A stretch of 64,000 nt of DNA from NCBI GenBank assembly GCA_018340375.1, contig JAFFJZ010000026.1, positions 1,798,001 to 1,862,000 on the forward strand, written 5' to 3'. The notes below the pieces were generated by a model. The model did not search any database. It was not told the origin of the DNA and saw nothing but the letters and a program-made list of their open reading frames with translations. Each line of letters starts with the position of its first letter. Position 1 is the stretch's first letter. Of this stretch, positions 12,255 to 24,286 are shown piece after piece. The DNA is from Gonatopus flavifemur. Taxonomy: Eukaryota > Arthropoda > Insecta > Hymenoptera > Dryinidae. The translations under genes and the position numbers were made by a program.

Positions 12255-12880
12255 GCAGCGGAGAAATTTTCCTCCAAGGTACCCTGTTTTCAAGGAAACG
12301 AATTGGGTAGTTTTTATTTTCAATAATTTTTTTTATTGATTATCGATCATAGAAAAAAATTGTAAGAAGAGATTTGGATTCATTTTTCAAGCTCTATCAA
12401 GCAGTGTTTTTAGTTTTTCAGAATTTCAACTTTTTGTCTCGGTAGACCCCAATAGACTCGAAAGACAATCAACCCGATGCACGATAGATCCGAGGATGCA
12501 CGTCCCGAAGGTCAGTTAACACGAAAACTGAAACCTCATGCCGTGTTGACATATTATTGCGACTGAAAGATGAACGAAGATACCCTGTGAACAATATGTC
12601 ATCACCCGGAGCTCTTCAAGATCTCCTAAATATGTGTGAGAGGTCAGATAGACCTTTCAGAAGGTTAACATAAAGATATCAGAATGTTATCAGATGCATC
12701 GATTCCTGAGGAAAATAAGAGATTGCCAGAATGTTATTCAACCCAACTCTTTTAAAGGATTTTTTCCTGAGATCTCAGAAAAATGATATCATTCAGATAT
12801 CAATATGATAACATTGACGGAGCTCTTTCAAAAGACCTCTTAAAGAGCTCTTCCTCTCATAAGTGTTCACTGGGTGGCGA
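12222..12880. other. TA microsatellite and AAGAGCTCTT words
   Basis: Starts with a (TA)n run to about 12250. From about 12600 to 12870 the words AAGAGCTCTT, TCTCAGAAAAATGATATC and CAGATATC recur. Nothing gene-like is seen. Confidence 0.55.
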
Positions 12881-13599
12881 TCCTGCTTAAAATAAACGAT
12901 TGATTCTGACCAAATCTGATTGAATGAATAGTACGTACTTGGGAGCATCAATATTTGACGATTGAGCCTCAATCAGAATTTGTCAGATTTAATCAGAACC
13001 AATAGACATGCTTTGATGAATGGTACTGAATCAGGGACATACAGGTGAAACAAGGGACACTTCTTCACAGGAAAATGGGGGAAAAAAACGTAATCAGATC
13101 GAATGCGGTTTGAACATATTCAAGTTTCTGGATTCAATAGTCATTTGAACATTTCGATTTTCGCATGATATTTGATAGGATTCAATGATCGTTTCACTGA
13201 TTGCAATCCAATCAGAATCAAATGGTGGATTGGAAATAGAAAAATCGGAGATTATATTGGTTGGGAATTAATACGGAAATCAACGGGTGGACGAATAGGG
13301 ATGAATCGGCATTTGCCCAGTAATGTTGAAACGCAATAGACAATGAGATTGAATAGGAGAAAGAACAATATAAACGGGGGATGGTGGCAATGATAAATGA
13401 ATGAGATTGAATCAGAACATTGTGCAGTCGATATCCCGACTGAAAACAATTGGATTTATTGAGCATGCCAACGAATCAACCAATTTAAATACTTGAGAAT
13501 CAATCGGTAAATGTACGGAGTTGAGGAATCGCAATGAATAGGGAATTTGAACGTTGTGAGCGAATTTGAATCGTTCAAAGTTTTTCCAGTTAAAAATAT

Positions 13600-15180
13600 T
13601 GTCAAAGGGCTGTGCATTCGGAATCAGATCCATTAGGAGGATAGCTGATTCGATTCTACAGTATTCAGTGATTCATGATACGATTGAGACTCAAAAACTC
13701 ACTGTAATACTGATATGCAATTTTTCATTTTTTCAAGGTAGATTCAACTGAGGTTGAAAGTATTCACCCAGTCGGGGTCAATGGGCGTTTTGCTGATTCT
13801 AAATCTCTCTGAGCGAGTGAGATTCCATCAGGAATGGGCTCTGTTTCTCAATTGGTTTCGATATGATAATGAACGATTGAATGCTATAATATTCAATGAA
13901 TTGCACAATTGACCGCATCGGATTCAATAGGGATGTAGCCGATTCAAAAAATCTGTAGGCGACTGGAATTCTATCAGAAATAGGCGCTACTACTCAATCG
14001 GATTTGATAAGAACATGACCAATAGCGTTCTATAGTATTTAATGATTTACATTACGATACGGGATGGAAATCACGCTCAGCCGTTGATATACAAGGTGCA
14101 CTTCTCCAAGTGAGTTGTACACAGGAATCGTCTCATTTACCCAGTCGGATTCAATAAGCGTTCAGTCAATTTGAAACATCTGGAACCGAGTGGACGTTTA
14201 TCAGTGTGGGATCTACTACTCAATCGGATTCGATAGTGGTATGACCGATGACATTCCATCGTATTCTTTGAGCCGCATCACGGTATGAAATGCAAATCGC
14301 ACTGAGACGCTAATATACGAGGTACACTATTCTGAGTGTTTCGCGAACAGCAATCTCATGATTGACCCAATGGGATGTAATGGGGGCCGAGCTGATTCTA
14401 AACATTTGTAGGCGAATGAAATTTTCCCAGAGATCGGGTCTACTACTCAATCGGATCCAATAGGGATATGACCGACTGGATTCTATCGGACTCGTCAAGT
14501 TATATTAAGATGTGGAATGGGAAGCATACCGAAACACTGATTATGCAAATGGTACTTTTCACAATGAGCTATACAGAGGAATCGCACGACTGACCCAGGT
14601 GGATCCAATGGGGGTTCAACCGATCCAAAACATTCGTTTGTGAATCAGATTTCTTCAGAGACAGACTCTAGTACTGAACCGGATTCGCTACGGGTTCGAT
14701 GGATTGAATTCTATCGTAATCAATGAGTCATATGACGATACACAATAATATCACGCCAAAACATGGTTTTGCAAATTACACTATTCAAAATGAACTGTAA
14801 AAAGAAATCGCACAACTGACCCAATCGGATCCAATGGGCAATTAGCCGATTCACAACATCTGTTTGCGAATAAAATTTCACCAAAGATAGACTGGACTAC
14901 TCAATCGGATTCGATAGAGACATGACCAATTGGATTCGATAGTATTCTATAGTTCACTGGTTCATATCACGATAGAGGATGGGAATCATACTGAGATGCT
15001 GATATACAAGGTATACTATTGCAACTAAGTTGTGAACAGGAATCGCCCAATTGACTCGACCGGATTCAATGGAGGTTTAGTCGACTCAGAAAATCTGTAG
15101 ACGAATGAAATTCTATTAAAGAGAGGTTCTACTACTCAATCGGATCCGATCATGGTATAGCCGATTGGATTGTATCTTAT
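13600..15180. repeat. 228-bp tandem array
   Basis: The landmark ACTACTCAATCGGAT recurs near 13988, 14215, 14440, 14668, 14895 and 15128, giving a ~228-bp period, with conserved GGAATCGCACAATTGACCCA and CACACTGAGATGCTGATATA blocks. The corresponding place in copy 2 (~30600-30900) holds about four fewer units. Confidence 0.85.
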
Positions 15181-15242
15181 TCAATGAGTCATATCAATAT
15201 ACGAAATCTAAACCACACTGAACACCCTAAAAAGTATTATAT

Positions 15243-16085
15243 ACCTTCTGATCAAAAAGTACTCGGAATTCTCTATTCAAACAAACCGCATTTGAGATAT
15301 TGTCGGAATCTTTTGTTTTCCATGTTATTTCACCTGTTATTTAGCGCTCAAATGTCTGTTTGCGCCTCATTCGTCAGAAGTTGGTGCGTGTTGCCTTGTA
15401 AACGAGTCAGTGTTTGTTGTGGTCTGCGAATTTCGCAATGTCGAATTTGGTTGAGCAAAGAGTTTGTCTAAAATTTTGTGTTTTTAACAAAATTTCATGT
15501 GCGGAAGCGTTGAAGATGTTAACAGAAACCTACGGGGACTCGATGATGTCGAAAACACAAGCGTACGAGTGGTACAAAGAGTTTAAAGCAGGTCGTATTG
15601 TGGTTGATGATTTGCCTCGTTCCGGTCGTCCATCCACCAGTATCACTGACGAAAATATTGATAAAATTAAAGAAATCGTCCTCGCAAATCGTCGTGTGAG
15701 CATTGGGGAGATAGCATTCGATCTTGGTGTCTCGTTCGGATCGATGCAGAACGTTATACACAATATTTTGGCCATGAGACGAGTTGAAGCACGGCTTGTG
15801 CCGAGAGTGTTGAATTTGTTGCAGAAACAGCATGGCATTGATGTTGCTAAACAAATGCTCTCTTTGGGCCAAAATGTTATCGAAGGCATCATTACCGGTG
15901 ACGAAACATGGGTCTATGAATATGATATCGGAACTAACCAACAATCATCGGAATGGCGCTTTTCAGACGAGTCAAAACCTAAAAAACCGCGACAGAGTCG
16001 ATCTAAAATCAAGGTTTTGTTGACTGTTTTCTTTGATTGCCGGGGTGTGGTCCACTCCGAATTTCTCCCACCAGGTCAAATTCAA
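15243..16085 (+). pseudogene. mariner remnant, transposase cut short
   Basis: A terminal-repeat-like start (CCTTCTGATCAAAAAGTACT) leads to a transposase beginning MSNLVEQRVCLKFC at 15438 and open to about 16089. The N-terminal helix-turn-helix region and the first catalytic aspartate (TGDETWVYEYD) are intact. The frame then runs KIKVLLTVFFDCRGVVHSEF and is cut at PPGQ by a deletion joining it to unrelated sequence, so the second and third aspartates are missing. The same mariner sits at the same place in copy 2 (30984-32246), so it entered before the element duplicated. It differs from the mariner at 8475. Confidence 0.9.
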
Positions 16086-16719
16086 TTTTAGACTTCATTC
16101 CACCGCATTAGCCCTGGTTAAAAAATCCGATGAGATCCGATAGAAACCGATTCAGAATTAATCGGACTGCATAGGATCAATCGGAACAGTTCAATCCCCG
16201 ATTCAAAAGGAATAAGAGTTTATCGGAATCTCTTTTCTATAAGATTCAATCGGAGATTCGCCAATTAAAAAATCTGCATTTTATGGTAATCAATCAGACT
16301 TCACATAATCTATTGGTCTGTATAAGAGATATCTGATTGGATGATTGAAATTTTCTCCATTCCATCAGGCAAACGGTTTTTATCGGAAGTTTCCACAATT
16401 TCAATCTATTGGAACTAATGGGAAAATTTGTGAAATCGAATGATGAATGGGTTTCTTATGGGAGATTTCTGACTGCATTTAACGATGTATCGATTTTATT
16501 GATCAATGGGTTTTACTTGGATTATTCCAACATTCAAATTTATTGGAAATAATAGGGAAGTGTACAGATTCTAACGTCCTATGTACCGGCAATAACCGAT
16601 TCAGTTTTGGAATTTCTTTCATTGCATCAAATCATTGGTTTTTATCGGAATCCCTGGTGACCTCGATGTATTGGAACTAATGGGAAAGTTGCTGGAATAG
16701 GAAACTATAATCATAGAAT

Positions 16720-18010
16720 ACCAAGAGAATCCAATCAGAAAATATTTCATTAGTATCAATCGGAATTTTTATCAGTGATGGAATATCCATTGGATTCCAT
16801 TGAAAAATATGTTACTGGTACCAATTATAATTGTAATGATTAATAAAATGCCGATTGAATCAAATTAAAGAATATTGTGTCCGTACGAATTGGAATTTTT
16901 ATGATTGATAAAATACCTATTGGATGCCATTGGAAAATATTTGACTGGTATCAATTAGAATCTTCATGATTAATGAAATACCGATTCAATCCAATTAAAA
17001 AATATTTGATTGGCATCAATCGGAATTTTTCATCAACCATAAAATACCCATTGAATCTAATGAGAAAATATTTTCTTGGTATCAATTGGAATTTTTATGA
17101 TCAATGAAATACCCATTGAATTCTATTGAAAAATATTTCACTGATATCAATTAGAATTTTAATGATCAATAAAATACCTATTTAATCAAATAAGAAACAT
17201 TTCATTGTCCACAATTGGAATTTTTATTATTGATAAAATACCAATCGGATCCCATTGAAAAACGTTTTACTGGTATCAATTAGAATTTTCATGATTGATA
17301 AAACTCCGAATGAATCAAATTGGAAAATATTGTATTGGTATCAACCGGAATTTTTACTATTGATAAAATACCAATTGGATCCCATTGAAAAATATTTGAC
17401 TGGTATCAAATAAAATTTTCATGATTAATAAAATACCGATTCAATCCAATTAAAAAATATTTTATTGGTATTAATCGGAATTTTTATCAACCATAAAATA
17501 CCCATTGAATCCAATTAGAAAATATTTCCTCGGTATCATTTGGAATTTTTGTGATTAATGAAATACCCATTGAATTCCATTGAAAAATATTTCACTGATA
17601 TCAATTAAAATTTCAATAATCAATAAAATCTCGATTTAATCAAATGAAAAATATTTTTTTGGTATCAACAGTAATTCTGATTATTGATAAAATACCTATT
17701 GGATGCCATTGAAAAATATTTGACTGGTATCAATTAGAATCTTCATTATTAATAACATACCGATTCAATCCGAATGAAAAATATTGTATTGGCGTCAATC
17801 GGAATTTTCATTGATCATAAAATATCAAGTGAATCCAATTACACAATATTTGATTGATATCAATCGGAATTCTTATTACTGATAAAATACCTATTGGATC
17901 CCATTGGAAAATATTGTATTGATATCAATCGGAATTTTTCATCCATCATAAAATACCGATTGAATCCTATTGGAAAATATTTTCTTGGTCTTCATGGGGA
18001 TTTTTATTAT
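16720..18010. repeat. ~62-bp minisatellite, about 20 units
   Basis: Each unit carries GGTATCAATCGGAATTTTTA, a TTATTGATAAAATACC segment, ATTGGATCCCATTGAAAAAT and TATTT. Units diverge by several bases each and the period is 60-64 bp. There are no unique spacers. Confidence 0.85.
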
Positions 18011-18147
18011 TAATGATCTCCCATGCTCTCATTAAGACCGATACAATCCCTCATATGTCCAATGGACAATTACCGATTGAATCTTATTACTATAGGACAC
18101 CCATCCCTGACATAAGACAGTCATTTGGTTCACATTGATAGGAAGCG

Positions 18148-18239
18148 AACCACGGCATCGAGCGAGTGGGTGTTCCAGATCGATCTTCTAGGTTAAGCAA
18201 CGACAACTGCGGTACAAGGTGGATGGGTGATCACCATGG
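18148..18239 (+). repeat. 5S-rRNA-like segment (candidate SINE3-type)
   Basis: ACCACGGCATCGAGC, then GATCTTCTAGGTTAAGCAACG, then GGTGGATGGGTGATCACCATG follow the order and spacing of 5S rRNA, whose internal promoter includes GTTAAGCAACG (A box) and GGATGGGTGACC (C box side). The first third of 5S is poorly preserved, so it is not a functional 5S gene. A near-identical copy lies in the second giant element. 5S-derived SINEs are known in fish and some invertebrates; membership here is inference. Confidence 0.6.
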
Positions 18240-19256
18240 TAATAACACATAAATGATCGTTTGAATTTATTTCAGCAATAATTTGTCATACGTAATGATT
18301 GAATAAATGATATATGTGTTTGTTTAATTGATATAAAATGCGCGTATATAATGTATATAAACCGTTCGTTGGTTGGGTTAACAATCAATAAAATTCAATA
18401 AGAAAATCCCGATGCAGGAATCAATCCATTCCGATAAGTTTTTTTTATCGGATTCAATCGGATTTTTCCACCAGGGAAAATGCCGATTAAATCCAGTTAA
18501 AAATTATTTCATTGGTATCAATGGGAAATTTCCGATGCAAAAACTCAATCCATTCCGATGAAATGTTTTTTTATCGGATTCAATCGGATTGTTCAACCAG
18601 GGATTTTACCATTCAAATGCAGATACAGTCTCATTCATCGAATCATTGAATGCCTCATTGAACCCATTCAAATCGCAGCAAAAAGTTTGTGGGATCTTGT
18701 TTGTTAATCTCGATCCGAATCATGAAAAAACCTGTAGGATCCGATTGAGAGGCCCTGCGTTGCCCTGTGAATCCGCTCATCGATTCCAATTCAATTTGGT
18801 CTAAGTGAACCGGCCACTTGCTGATTGGAACTCCTCAATGAATCGGCAGGATACCTAACGAATCCTATTGAGATGACGATATTAATATCACCGACCATGA
18901 AACCCAAACCCATGTGCCAACGCGGATTCATTCTTATTAAGTTCATTCGTTATCACCCGGATTCAGTACATGATACCCAACTGTCAAAATGCTGATACAA
19001 TCTCATTGAATAAGATTCTCAAATGCCTGAATCGATTGCGATTCCGTGTAATCGAAGCTTATCATTCTCATACACATTGGAGCCCATTCAATCCATCAGT
19101 CATACTCGCTTCTTTTCCTATTCATGAATAAGACAGCCCATGGCAGTGATCCGATTGGATTCAATCAGCATTTCGACTGCACAATGTTCTGATTCATTCC
19201 GATTAGTCGATTGATCAATAGTATTCGGTCGGAATCAATCGTTTTTTTTACCAGGG

Positions 19257-20008
19257 GATATGATTACGAGTGTGAAAACGCACCATGAGGGTTCAATTTT
19301 GGGGTCAACTGACTTTTGGGACGCTCCACTTTGGGTCCATCGTGTATCGGGTCTATTCGGGACTACCATTTTCGCCCGCCTTGGACAGTACTCTTACCGC
19401 GTTTCGAGCGCCCTGGCGAATATTGCATGGGTGCCCTCACTTGTCGCTAGGGTGATAATCTTCCATAGAAATGCACCTGGAAGAATTTACAAAAATTCTT
19501 GAGTAGGTTTTATACTTCATTCCAGAAGAAAACTTGGAATACCGTGATTTTAACTGTATAAATCGTTAATAAACATTAGTCAACAATTGTGATAATTGTG
19601 AAATTAAAAAGTCTTACTATTTTTTGCCCACAGTAGTACATTCGTTAATTATTTTGTAATTTTATCGATTAATCCATGCAAGACTCTTCTCCACGCTCAA
19701 TATTGTCAACACAAGAATTCCTATACGTTCAATCCCTCGAATTATTCTGATTGTCCCGTTGAAATCAATTTGCCCGTTTCGAGTGCAGTTACTTCCAAAA
19801 GTTAGGAAAGTCGCCGCTAGCAAAGCCACCGCTAGATACCATAACATATAAGGACATACTGGATGTTGCAGAATTGGTGAACATATCTCAATTAATATAT
19901 TTTGAAGACATCTCGTATACATCTCAAATTCAGCATTCTAATTTCAATTCTCAAAGTTATCTTAAAGATATCTTCTCGATAGTTCTTGAAGATATCTTCG
20001 TGAAGATA
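19257..20008. other. Unassigned spacer; minus-strand frame with signal-like start
   Basis: No recognisable gene. A minus-strand frame from about 19844 to 19662 begins MLWYLAVALLAATFLTFGS, which looks like a signal peptide, and runs about 60 aa to a stop. It has no known relative, splice support or promoter that I can see. Near 19960-20000 AAGATATCTT words begin. Confidence 0.25.
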
Positions 20009-20280
20009 CCCAGAAAACAAAGTGGTTCAATGATTGTACAATCATGGACACTTTGAAGTCGTTCACGATTTTACAATTAACTATATGATAAGTTAACACA
20101 TTATTGACCAATGATGCATGCATTGAAGACTACTGCAACTGTTGTGCATCAATGATTGTATAATAATTGATAGTATTCACGCATTAGCCATTCTGATAGT
20201 ACAATCATTGGTCAATTGTTCATGCATCATTATGTCCATGAGATTGGGCGATCGTGGACTCGTTCGTTTTGTTTTCTGGG
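20009..20280. mobile_element. 272-bp TA-flanked MITE
   Basis: The ends CCCAGAAAACAAA and TTTGTTTTCTGGG are inverted and the element is flanked by TA on both sides. The interior also folds: CAATGATTGTACAATCATGG and related ATTGACCAATGATGCATGCA words pair with TTGGTCAATTGTTCATGCAT. It interrupts an AAGATATCTT array. Confidence 0.75.
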
Positions 20281-20953
20281 TATAGAACCATAGCATCTTC
20301 CCGATATCTTCCCAGTAAACACGAATGGAAAAAGCCTTTTTTTAGAACTCTAAGAGCTGACCAATGTCCAACCAAAAGATATCTTTAAGCTTGTTTCCGT
20401 CTTAAACACGACTTTAGGCGAGGTGTTCAATGAGTTGTGGAAAATATCTTAATTTCATAATTCCAAGATATCTGAAAGAGATCTTCTAGATGTATCCCGA
20501 AGATATCTCACTTGAGATGTTATCAAGACATCTCGTGATAATCTCAAATTTGGTACCCCAATTTCATTCCTGAAAATTATCTTAAAGATATCTTTATGAT
20601 ACATCCCCAACTAACATCCAGACATCTTAAAGATATCTTTAAGAAGTCTCAATGCGTTTGTAAGAAGTCTTAAAAAACGTTCTAAAAGATACCGAAACGA
20701 ATCCTAAAAGATGTCTTATGAAACACGTATAGAATTCGAAGAGATATCTTGAAGAGTTCTTAAAGATGTCTTGAAGAGTTCTTAAAGATGTCTTGAAGAG
20801 TTCTTGAAGATGTCTTGGAGAATTCATAAAAACGTCTTGGAAGACTCTTGAATTTGTTCACACAAAAAAATTCCTAACCTTTTCTATTTCCTTTTCCTCC
20901 TGTTTCTTCAACTGCTCTCGCGTTCCGATAAAGTTTACCTGATTTCGACCCTT

Positions 20954-21025
20954 GTTGTTACGGGAATCGAACCCATTCAGTTGACGATATATTTACGCCT
21001 CAGTCACTTGAGCTATACGTACAAC
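20954..21025 (-). repeat. tRNA-like sequence, probable SINE head
   Basis: The 72-nt minus-strand segment starts GTTGTAC and ends AACAAC, which pair over five bases. It has a D-arm with the A-box-like TAGCTCAAGTGACTGAGG (CTCA/TGAG stem) and a T-arm with a perfect B box GGTTCGATTCCCG (ATGGG/CCCGT stem). The anticodon arm is poor. The downstream A-rich tail (CAGGAGGAAAAGGAAATAG) suggests a SINE, not a working tRNA. Confidence 0.6.
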
Positions 21026-21232
21026 ATGGTAGAGACGCCCATAATTGTCGATATGACATAATGAAATATGTCAGCGGTGTCCAGTTTCATAGTGAAAATG
21101 ATCTTTTGAAGACACTGTTATCACATGAATAAATATCAAAAGAGTTGAATGTACTTACAAATAGAAAACATGAATAAATTTAGTGGAACATATTTAGAAA
21201 TCAATTCTGTGTTCTAGTGATCGTTAATATTT

Positions 21233-21814
21233 CCGTATGGAAATATTTCACTGAAAAATGTCTGTAAAACTATGGAAAATCTCTGAAAAAAAATGAAAAA
21301 ATTCTGAGAAACTCTGACAAACTCTGAGAATCTCTGAAATTTTTATGAGAAATCTAATATTTTTGGGACATTCTTTACAGACGTTTTTCAGACTTTTTTC
21401 AGAGTTTCTCAGAGTTTTTTCATTCTTTTTCAGAGGAATAGTAACGAAATTGCACTCTGAAAAAACTCTGACAAAACTCTGATGGATTGCTAACATTTTT
21501 CTGACTTTTAGAAAAAAATTTTCAAACACTTTTTCACACATGATATTTGAATACGGCATATGAATGTATTTATTGAATTTCAGGATTTTTCAATAATCAG
21601 AAAAATGTCAACAACTTATTAGAGTTTTTTCAGAGTACAATTTCGTTGAAAAAAGTCTGAAAAAAGTCTGTAAAGAATGTCCCAAAAATATTAGATTTCT
21701 CATCAAAATTTCAGAGATTCTCAGAGTTTGTCAGAGTTTCTCAGAATTTTTTCATTTTTTTCAGAGATTTTTCATAGTTTTGCAGACATTTGTCAGCGAA
21801 ATATTTCCATATGG
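21233..21814. mobile_element. 583-bp inverted-repeat element with CTCAGAG words
   Basis: The ends CCGTATGGAAATATTTC and GAAATATTTCCATATGG are inverted. Arms of ~215 bp match nearly throughout, including GGACATTCTTTACAGAC and its complement, around a ~150-bp loop. The arms themselves repeat CTCAGAGTTT/CTCTGAAA. Confidence 0.75.
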
Positions 21815-22570
21815 GTTTCGCGAATACCGCAGATTCTTTCTAAAGTATTTCTGACGAATTGTTGTGAAGTGGATATTCGGTAATTTTATTGTGCACGTCA
21901 TAAGGCGACAAAATCGTACTTTTTACAAACTTTCAAATTTCTTGATATCTTAATGATTGGTTCAAGCTTTTAATTCATGGATGGAATCACCTCTTTTGCA
22001 ATACGATTGTAATAACAGGTACATTCAAAGTTTTATTCTGTGTTATTCATGCATGATCATGTGCTCATATAACCTCAAAGCTGCTGAAAAATTTATCTTC
22101 TTAAACGTGTCTTAATCAAGACATCTTTCAGAAATCTTCTCAAGACTTCTAAAAGATATCTTTTAGAAATCTTTTACAAGATGTCTTTCCAACACTTCTA
22201 AGAGATATCTTTAAGAACTCTTCAAGAAAGTTCTTAAAGATCCCTCAATTAAGTATTCTTTTAGATATCTTCAAGAATTGAAATGTTAGTTGGGTCTTGG
22301 ATATATCTTGGTGAAGATATGAAACTGTTGCATCTTCCCAATATCTTGCGGAAGATATCTTCATTTCATAACTTTAAGATTTCTGAAAGAGATCTTCGAG
22401 ATGTTTCCCGAAGATATTTCAATTAAGATGTTCTCAAGACATCTTGTATCCATTTCAAATTCGACATCTCAATTCCATTTCTTGAAATTCTCTTGGAGAT
22501 ATCTTTAGGACACATCCTCAAGATATCTTGAATGTATCTTCAAGACATTTATGTTCATTGAGTATATTGC

Positions 22571-23285
22571 CACAAGGGAAAATGCTTACCAAATCCCATT
22601 CCATTTGATTTGAGTCAATTTAATGGGTTTTTTTTCCTGACCAGTCACCAGAGATATCTACAACTATTTTTATCAAGACGATTATATGTTGTATGTGCTA
22701 AATTTCGCTTACTTGCAAAATCAAATTTATAGTTTTGGATTACAGAGGTCCTGAATCTAGGGTAGAAAATGGTGCTTTTCCTTCTTGTTGGTAAAGTGGG
22801 TTATCTTAGAGAGTTTGAGAGATTAAAGCCTCAAAGTCGACCCTGGATACACGTAATCATCGGTTGAATCACGCCTATTCCTGAAAAATTTTCATCAAAG
22901 TTATGTTCAAGTTAATTGAAAAATGGAATATAAGAGACGATTATCGATTGTCTCTCCCCTTTTATTATTTCATCAAACATCAGTTTTTCACTTGAATAAT
23001 ATTGGAAACAAGTTATTCGGAAATCATTTCATATTGTTCTCACATAACGCAGTCAAATATCACACCGGTCGATGCAACTACTCGTCTTGCTACAAATGCA
23101 TTTATCGTCTAAGTAGAGATTATCTTTCTGCTTTATAAAAATAAAAGAACATCAGCCCCTATCTTCAAGATCTTGTACATTAAATTGCCTTGGAATCTTG
23201 ATTCTGTCGAAAAAATTGTATGTATAAATATGTATGGATATATTGATAAAGAGGACAGACGAAAAAAAATGTATGGATTAAAATC
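22571..23285. other. AT-rich intergenic stretch
   Basis: I see no gene, repeat family or transposon ends here. A 71-aa plus frame at 22923-23138 has no family resemblance. Confidence 0.5.
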
Positions 23286-23480
23286 CATCGAAACTCAGAA
23301 CACAGGAACCCGAGTCGAAGCGCGCCGCGGCGCGTCGTGCCGGTAGCCAAGCTATAAGCGCGCCTGCTGATTCGAGAAAGGCACGAGATATTGTTCTCAG
23401 TGTCCTCAGCTCAGTGTGTCGTAGCGTATCGTGCGGGACGGTGTTCCTTAGATCGTTCAGTCGCGTAATACCGAATTAAA
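23286..23480 (+). promoter_or_regulatory. CpG-rich probable promoter / first exon
   Basis: In an AT-rich region this stretch is dense in CpG (GAAGCGCGCCGCGGCGCGTCG and onward) and contains two TCAGT Initiator-like motifs, near 23411 and 23457. It lies ~0.8 kb upstream of the first coding exon of the chromatin gene, on the right side for its promoter or 5' UTR exon. This is inferred from composition and position. Confidence 0.45.
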
Positions 23481-24286
23481 CACAAAAATCCGCTTACTGC
23501 GTTTAATCGTACAAACGTATTCTTCTAATTATATACCAATTTTTTATATTCAAACTAATTTCGAGTCTTTGAAATCTGCGAATATATTTCATTACATTCG
23601 TGTAATCATCATCATCAAAACTCACATAATCGTAATTGAAGGAGAAACTAGTAAATTGGAGATTCGAATTCTCTTAGCGACATGCCGCATGAATCTACCG
23701 GTCGTCAAAAAACACTACTTATCTTTTGACGAAATCCGATAGTTGAACGGTGAGGTGATTTGATCGTTATACAATCGAATCAATTATTTCTCCTCTTACA
23801 TGCGTCTGCATGTTACTCGCGATGCAAAATAATGAAAAGAAAGAAGGTGCGCGTGCAACCGTGCGAGTGATATGCGTCGCGACCGCATGCAGTTCGATAT
23901 TTGATTGCACCTTTTTACATTCCCAATCGCAATAAGCAACGCTCAAAACCTTCACAAGGAAAACCCAAAAATATCCTTCGATCGTCTCAATAGTTCCCTC
24001 CTTCTTCCCCTCCAAGTTCGTCCGCACTTGACGATTTCAAAGTTGTAAGTTCAAATACACGCGTTTCAATTAACTATTGACTGTAATGGTCAGGGCCGAG
24101 CTTTAAATTTTCTGGTACCCTATCTTCCCTCTCTCCATATCCCTTGATCAACACACGCCTTGAGAGATATGTATATGTATATATATATACGTATTTAAAT
24201 TTTTCTCTCTCTTTTTCATGCGTACTATTTTATTTATAGTAAACAGAAAAAATTCAAATATCTCAACGCGTGCGAAAGAACGTTTG
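23481..24286 (+). other. Probable 5' UTR / first intron of the chromatin gene
   Basis: No coding content is seen. A TC-rich tract followed by TTTATTTATAG ends at 24238 and could be a 3' splice site, placing the second exon start at about 24239 and the first in-frame ATGs at 24287 and 24317. Confidence 0.4.

Larger units (their letters stand above)
16112..18476. mobile_element. Nested CCCTGGT-ended element, copy 1
   Basis: It begins CCCTGGTTAAAAAATCCGAT and ends in the inverted form AATCGGATTTTTCCACCAGGG. The interior is an ATCGGATT-rich prologue, a ~62-bp minisatellite (16720-18010), a 5S-like segment (18148-18239) and an AT-rich tail. The counterpart in copy 2 is 34542-37032. No coding frame. 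Confidence 0.7.
12881..19256. mobile_element. Giant non-autonomous element, copy 1
   Basis: The left end (CCTGCTTAAAATAAACGATT) mirrors the right end, where AATCGTTTTTTTTACCAGGG closes at 19256. Copy 2 is 29544-37380. Order inside: a unique-looking block (12881-13600), a 228-bp tandem array, a mariner remnant, a nested CCCTGGT element with a 62-bp minisatellite and a 5S-like segment, then blocks ~18600-19000 and 19130-19256 that also occur in copy 2. Relative to copy 2 it lacks ~2.3 kb after the mariner (junction near 16079). No transposase of its own was seen, and no convincing target duplication. Confidence 0.75.
20281..22570. repeat. AAGATATCTT palindromic word array (interrupted)
   Basis: The palindrome AAGATATCTT and relatives (AAGATGTCTT, AAGACATCTT) recur in phrases such as GAAGAGTTCTTAAAGATGTC at about 20290-20860 and 22080-22560. 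The middle carries the tRNA-like unit 20954-21025 and the inverted-repeat element 21233-21814. No gene seen. Confidence 0.75.

Noticed and set aside
15519..15944. Minus-strand frames of 120-141 aa opposite the mariner, also at 31271-31681
   Set aside because: Antisense shadows of the recognised transposase reading frame.
16720..18010. Regular ~62-bp repeats that could look like a CRISPR array
   Set aside because: The whole unit repeats; there are no unique spacers or cas genes, and the genome is eukaryotic.
22923..23138. 71-aa frame upstream of the chromatin gene
   Set aside because: Low similarity to anything recognised, and no splice or promoter signals near it.
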